Positions 58,740 through 64,000 of a stretch of DNA of 64,000 nucleotides are shown in pieces. The stretch covers positions 4,454,501 to 4,518,500 of the forward strand of contig NC_088787.1 in assembly GCF_949628265.1 (NCBI RefSeq), written 5' to 3'. The notes below the pieces were generated by a model. The model saw nothing but the letters and a program-made list of their open reading frames with translations, ran no database searches and was not told the DNA's origin. The stretch comes from Cloeon dipterum. Taxonomy: Eukaryota; Arthropoda; Insecta; Ephemeroptera; Baetidae. The position numbers were made by a program, and so were the translations under genes. Numbering within the stretch: position 1 is the first letter of the stretch; the number at the start of each line of letters is the position of its first letter.

Positions 58740-59060
58740 TTTGTACACCTCAATCATTTTCACGGTTTTGACGAATGGCGCATGCGCGTGATAAGGACTA
58801 TATAACTGGGACTGGTGGACACCGCCATTTTTACAGACGGATTTTCTGTTCCCCTCTCTCAGGTACACAGCGCTCACAATCTGCCCCGTATAGCTGAGAG
58901 TGGGGAAATAATCCCGTGTCAGTAAAAATGGCGGTGTCCGCCAGTCCTTAGCGTGTGAGTTAGATCGTCAGCGTTTGGTCCGCCACATTTCAGAATTGGT
59001 TTGACGAGAACAACAGACGGCAAAAAACTAAAGCAAGCTTTTCGATTTTCGATCTCTTTG
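58740..59060 (+). promoter_or_regulatory. likely promoter of BTB gene I, with inverted repeat and NRF1/YY1-like motifs
   Basis: Contains gcgcatgcgcg (NRF1-like, 58778) and an inverted repeat pairing ggactggtggacaccgccat (about 58810) with its complement (about 58921-58947); each arm includes aaaatggcgg (YY1-like). The motif gtcagcgtttggtccgccac, shared with BTB gene H, lies near 58968, about 115 bases before the ATG. Confidence 0.55.
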
Positions 59061-59086
59061 GCTTCTGACAGAAAACAATCGATATT

Positions 59087-60890
59087 ATGGCTGATGGAAA
59101 TCTGGGGAAAGTGGCCTCCAAGAAGCTGAAGGCCCTGCAAGTTGGGCTTTACACCGACGTTGTCTTCCTTGTGGGTGAAAAAGACGAATCGGCGGAGGTA
59201 TGTAATGCAACCTTTTTTCAAATCACATAAATGGAAACGAAAGGAATTCTAAAAATTCAAAAAATTCTAGGAAATTCATGCTGTAAGTTTTGACCTAAGT
59301 GTGAGCAGCATGTATTTCGCGAACCTATTGAACAGCCCACTGACCCTGAAAATTGGAGAAAAATTCAGGTTGAAGAACATTGAGCCTAAAATCTTCAAAT
59401 TGATCGTCAAGTGAGGGATTTAAAATCATTAAATTTTGGCCCTACATAATATCTTTTTAAAATTTGAGGTTTGCTTACCTGAGTGAACAGTTGGTGTCCG
59501 ACGTGGACAGTCTGGAGACCTGCCTGATGCTGGCCTCTGCCGCTGAGGAGTACTTGATGGACGACCTAGCTGAGCACTGCTCCAAGCTGCTTGAGGACAA
59601 GTTCCTCAAGGTGGACAACGTGTGGAATGTGCTCAGCGAACACCACCTGGTCAAGGGCATCGCCTCTTCGTGTCTGCAAGTGAGTCGCGTGGAAATAAAT
59701 TGCATGGCGCACGAATTATATTTTTATAAATTGCAGTTCTTGCGTTTGGAAACAAGCGAGTGTTTGAAGCACCAAAGTTTTCTTGATGCCAGCGAGGAGG
59801 CCATCAAGCTTTTCTTTACTCTCCCAAAGATGTACTTTTCTTCAGAGTCTGAACTCTTGGCAGCGTGTCTTTGGTACGCATCAAGCAAAGAGGATGAAAG
59901 GTAATTAATTAATTAAATGCGGTATACTATAATTAAGCAAATTTAATACCTGCAGGGGTGTGTTCCGCCGATGTTTTCTCCGCGCCATTCGAATTTTTAT
60001 TCTTGATTCGGTCGACCTTGCTAAGCTGGCTCGTTTTCTTACTCGAGAGGAAAAATTGAGCTTCGCCAGCCTCACGAGTCCTTTGATGACATCTAGAGAA
60101 GCCTTGCAGCTTTCGCCCAGCCTCTGCCCAATTTCAGAGGGGAGATCGGAAGTGAAAAAGATTGTCGGCTCGCACACGCTGACTTTGATTCCAGACAGCC
60201 AAATCCTCGACCCTAGAGAGATATTTCTGGACTTGCCAGAGTTTGAACGGCATGTCGTGCATTATTTCTATCAGCCCAGTGCCCACAATGCTTTCAGTTT
60301 GTCTATACGGCCTAAAATAGGCATTAAGATGTTGGGCTTTGAAACCTTCAACGACTTGAACTTTTCTCACATAGCTTCTTCTGGAAGTTCCGAAATGTAA
60401 TTTGTTTCGAATTTTGATTTAAGACAAGAGCTTCGCCGTTCGGCTACCGTGTGAACTAATGTACTGACTCTTATCATGTTTTCAGTATTGCTCCAAAATC
60501 ACAAAAGTACACATTCCAGTGCTATGTCTCAAGTCCTAGAGAGTTGGGAGAGTTGCTATAGTTGATCAATGGGTCTCGCAGGATGAATCTTCAACAACAA
60601 ATTGCGGTGGTTGGTCTTACATCAGGCTCTCTACTCTAGTTCCTGCGGGCGCAACTTTCACTTTGAAGGCGTGGTTGACCAATAATGCTTACCTGAGAAG
60701 GTTGAGCTTCTCTGAGGAAATCCTGAAAAGCATCAACAGGGAAGCCACCATGAATGCCATTGCTCGTGTATCCATCGGTGCATTCGTTTTTAATAGGGAA
60801 TATGGTTCACTATATTATGAGATCAAAAAACCGGCTGATGACACTTACTGCGTTTTCAAATCGATTCAATTTGCTGACAAAGATTATTAA
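59087..60890 (+). CDS. BTB/BACK protein I, C-terminal module displaced by a frame break
   Basis: Exons 59087-59197, 59271-59410, 59469-59679, 59737-59900, 59956-60396 and 60486 onward. In frame, the last exon stops at 60561, giving 380 codons. BTB begins KLKALQVGLYTDVVFLVG; BACK includes CLMLASAAEEYLMDDLAEHC and KLLEDKFLKVDNVWNVL. After the stop another frame is open to 60890 and matches the C-terminus of H in character (WSYIRLSTLVPAGATFTLKA, CVFKSIQFADKDY). One base appears to be missing near 60540-60560. The protein is either truncated after BACK, as G naturally is, or the assembly has an indel. Function by family: Cullin-3 adaptor. Confidence 0.8.
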
Positions 60891-61476
60891 GAGAAAGAAA
60901 TGTATTTGTCTCTACACAAATAAATAGCATGAATTCATCTGTGCATTTCATTCAGCGGCAGCCAGATGGGCGATAAAATTGGTTTGCACTGCGCAGGTCC
61001 AAGATGGCGTCTGAGTGTTGGAAACAAAAAAATCTCTTGGGGTTGCTAGAGTTTGATTTTACTATCCAAAAGACACAATTAATAAAAGTAATGCAAATTA
61101 TATGTCACAAGTCATAATATTGACGAAATCTTTGTTCTTTTCGCGCATGTTCACGTGACCGTTATCTCGCGCCATGCTCCACCGGACGCCATCTGGACTC
61201 CGCTAATCTAGATAAATTGGAATTAATATTTATGGACGTAAAATTAAAAAAGGGTAGTGTCCAGTCCAGCCTCAAGAAATATCACTTTTTCATCGAAAAA
61301 TAAAAAGTCGTTTTATCCCGCCATAATATTATAATTTCAGAAGCCACCACCAGGTGAAATCTCTCATTTTTAGTTCTCAATAATCTCTCACCACCTGCCT
61401 GTTCCTGAAACTCATCTCGTCACAAAAGTCGTCGTGCAGAGGAAATAAAATGATGAGTAATTCGCAACCAGCGAGA
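60891..61476. other. intergenic between BTB I and the ZAD relic
   Basis: AATAAA for gene I is near 60919. Short AT-rich spacer with no gene. Confidence 0.45.
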
Positions 61477-61780
61477 ATGTGCCGTCTTTGCGGAGTGGTG
61501 AGAGAGAGGCACCGTGCTTGTGGCCAATTTGCAGGATTGCACAAGGGACAATCAATATATTTACCTGCCGATGCAGAACTTGTACAATAGCATAGCGGTT
61601 GGGTCACCCTGGAAATGGACGACGTTCTCTGCATCGGCTGCATCATCATTCGCGGGCAAGTTCCCTTTCTTATTCCCTATATGACGTAATCAAAATTCAA
61701 AATCGATTCTTTCACAGCTTCATCGAAAGAGAAACGCATCGCGGAAAATCAGAGGATTAAGGAAACCTTAAGGGACGACT
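61477..61780 (+). pseudogene. decayed ZAD exon pair
   Basis: Starts MCRLCGVV, aligning with MCRLCYVA of genes E and F. After frame changes it reads LEMDDVLCIGCIIIRGQ, matching LEPGDFLCSNCFRIRGQ. A following intron-like gap and a short second exon (cttcatcgaaagagaaacg) mirror exon 4 of E. Internal stops make it non-coding. It straddles the inner end of the right arm of the inverted duplication; only its downstream part is present, antisense, in the left arm. Confidence 0.75.
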
Positions 61781-64000
61781 GCCTATTTAGAGTAAAATCG
61801 TTGCGATTAGATAGCCAGATAGATATGTACAATAATTCTTTTATCATTCAAATTCAAGACGAAACTGTCAATTCAACTGCTAAAGGAGCGCGGGGATTCA
61901 GGGTGTAAATAAGGAAAAGAAATCACAATAAAATAAAACCATCGCACTCTCTTATAATTGAATTTGTCAGTCTAACCAAATAGAAAAATTAAATTTTTTT
62001 AATTAGAGACGAATAAACATGACCCAACATCTTAATCCCCCCTTTTTTTATTTAATATTGTTCACCGGCCATTCAATAACATGGACTTCTGCGGCAAAGC
62101 TAATCGAATGCTCCTTAATTATTGTTTTTAAAGTGCCACAAAGAACTCAGGTGAACCAACCAGAGATCAGAGACGAGCTCCTTCCTTCTCCTGATTGGTG
62201 GCTGGCGTCCTTGTGTCACTTTTTAATTGGTTCAGACCGCAAACACTGCCAAAAATGACGGTTTTCACTGATTTTCGGCAAATATTTGATTGCCAAACTG
62301 TCGGACGAGTGATTCATCTAATTAACCTCACAGGAATCGATTCACTACTCAAATTAAATATATTTAATTGTTTTCAGTTTTGAGGTGAAAATACAGAATA
62401 TTTTACTGTGATTTTTGTAAACTCTTCTTTTCGTTATTTACGAAAAGAATATTTTTAGTAGCGTTTTCGCTTACTATTACAATAATTTGATTTACTCTTC
62501 CAAAAAAAAAAGACGAAATCATACATATTGAGTTTAAAAAGTACCATAAAGACTGAAATTCAATTACGGTAGCTGACGATGGGCATTTTCTTGAGTACGC
62601 AAACAAATTATTCGTTTATGGCGAACGCAATTTACTCTGAATCTAGATTATTCCATAATCATAATACAATTTGCTGATGTGAGGGGTGAATAAGAACCTC
62701 GCATTAAGCACCATTCGTGTGGAATTTCTTCTTGCTTTTTACAATTTTATTGCGTGAACAAAGGTAATAAAATCCTAAGTCCCCGAAACCAAAATATCTG
62801 TGCAGGAAAGTCATTTGCTTTCGTGTCCACTGATCTGCTCGTGCTTGCGAACCTTTTCTTCATTTTGAAATTTCCGGTCACATTGTGAACATTTGAATTC
62901 ATCCTTGTGCATTTCCACTTGATGTTTGTTTAATCTAGAAATTTTGTCAAATCTGATATCACAGTACGAGAAACATTCGAATTGCCTTCGCAGGTATTGC
63001 TCGAAACGGAGTTTCGTGTGCTCTTTTCTCTCTTCCAATGTCCCAAAGTAAATCGAGCACATGGTGCGGTTTAGGCACTTGTATGCATCTTCAAACTTGT
63101 GGCGTATGTAAAAGTGGTACGGTATACTCCGGCGTGTCATTAGTTTTGGTTTTCCATTAGCGTCTAGTCCGCAGTAAAAGCAAGGAACAGAAGATTCCGA
63201 AAATTTACGGCATGGCTGCTGAGGGGCGGGAAGGGAAAAATTAATTTCTCCCTCATACGGCTCAGCAACAGCTGAAAAGCATGACACACGTCACTTTAAA
63301 ATATAAATTAAGTTATTTAATTTAATACCAGCGGCAGGTTCCACGTCCATAATGGGAGCTTCTTCCATCTCTCTGGAACTAAATAAGAAAATGGTCAGCT
63401 TTTAAAAGAGTTTTATTCACTTTAGTGCTTGCCCACGGATGCGAAAGCAGTTGCTGCAAAGAAAGTCGCCAGGTTCGAGCTTGACCATTTTATCATTGTA
63501 CAAGTCGGGCGTCGGATGGAGGTTGTCCCAATCGGACACGAGCACGGTACCCTTGGCTACGTAGCATAGACGACACATTTTCCTACTGTCTTCCTCCGCA
63601 TTATTTGCTAATTTAATAGTTAATTAATCGCTTTATATTAAATTTGATTTATTTTCGCTTACTGATCGCGGACAGTGGATTTAAGCTTTGCAAATACGTG
63701 AAGAAACCTGGGCAGAAATTGGGGTCCGAAATTGGCTCACTAATAAGAAAAGAATTAACAATTTTTTAAAAAATAATTCTCCCAATAATGTACTTGTCTA
63801 TGCAGGCCTTGCAGAGTGGAACAGGCGTCAGAAGGGGCAAAGAGTAGCAGTGCTTGAAGTGTTTGCAAAAAAAACAAATTCCCCATCCAATGTCCTCTAT
63901 GAACTTTTCCAACGGCATTTTTTTCGCTTCCTGAGGAGTGACTCGCGTGTTTTAACTTGACTCTGCTGCCGCAAAACTGAACTCAATAGATTCGTGAGAG
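61639..64000 (-). repeat. right arm of large inverted duplication (runs off window)
   Basis: Reverse complement of 40435-42789. It reaches the last base of the window, so the outer boundary is not seen. The arms are separated by about 18.8 kb. 61781-62810 is non-coding. Confidence 0.9.
62811..63918 (-). CDS. small ZAD/C2H2 zinc-finger protein F
   Basis: Five exons (63918-63794, 63739-63663, 63607-63421, 63378-63329, 63271-62811) join to 299 codons. Architecture and phases are as in gene E. Exon 1 is identical to E over 125 nt. Differences cluster in exon 2 (K to N, N to D, G to C, T to N), exon 3 (L to H, L to P, Q to K) and finger 2 of exon 5. In that finger CSLC became CFSYC through a three-base insertion, which changes the usual CX2C spacing to CX3C and may weaken zinc binding. 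The last finger CSQCDRKFQNEEKVRKH is unchanged. Confidence 0.87.

Overview
This is a gene-rich, AT-rich animal genomic window. Genes are split by short introns (43 bp to about 900 bp) with GT-AG borders, AATAAA signals and TATA-type promoters. The gene families point to an insect: yellow/major-royal-jelly (MRJP) proteins, ZAD-type C2H2 zinc-finger proteins, insect-style C-type lectins, plus a UHRF1 homologue, which suggests a lineage that has or had CpG methylation. A hemimetabolous insect such as a mayfly would fit, but the species cannot be fixed from the sequence. All exon models were built by eye from reading frame, splice sites and paralogue comparison; phases were checked to close for every model called complete.

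Layout. 0-11 kb: a broken first exon of yellow copy A (-), an intact 11-exon RCC1/BTB gene (+, 540 aa), and intact yellow copy B (-, 356 aa) with a duplicated promoter/leader. 11.5-24.4 kb: ZAD zinc-finger gene ZF-A (+, frame broken near its end), a 2.2-kb TA-flanked foldback-like element abutting a 183-bp palindromic MITE, yellow copy C (-, 420 aa) with a C-terminal transmembrane exon, a yellow exon-2 relic, and ZAD zinc-finger gene ZF-B (-, 480 aa). 24.5-35.6 kb: a tandem segmental duplication carrying a second zinc-finger type, ZF-C (intact) and ZF-C' (frame broken at one splice junction). 36.3-39.6 kb: a 12-exon UHRF1 homologue (tandem Tudor, PHD, SRA, RING; 626 aa) lacking the ubiquitin-like domain and apparently lacking the usual ligand-reading residues.

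40.4-64 kb: a large inverted duplication (arms 40.4-42.8 and 61.6-64 kb), each arm carrying one copy of a small ZAD zinc-finger gene (E and F). Between the arms lie an unrecognised membrane-protein gene (L), three BTB/BACK paralogues (G, H, I), a cluster of C-type-lectin genes (J, K), and yellow copy D (+). Three copies of one MITE family sit in introns of J, K and yellow D; each carries paired E2F-like and NRF1-like motifs.

Overall theme: the window is an accessory landscape of small families duplicating and decaying (yellow, ZAD-C2H2, BTB-BACK, lectin) around two conserved single-copy-type genes (RCBTB, UHRF1). Several otherwise clean genes carry single-base frame breaks. These could be true pseudogenisation or residual assembly indels, and read data would decide. 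No rRNA, tRNA or CRISPR was recognised.
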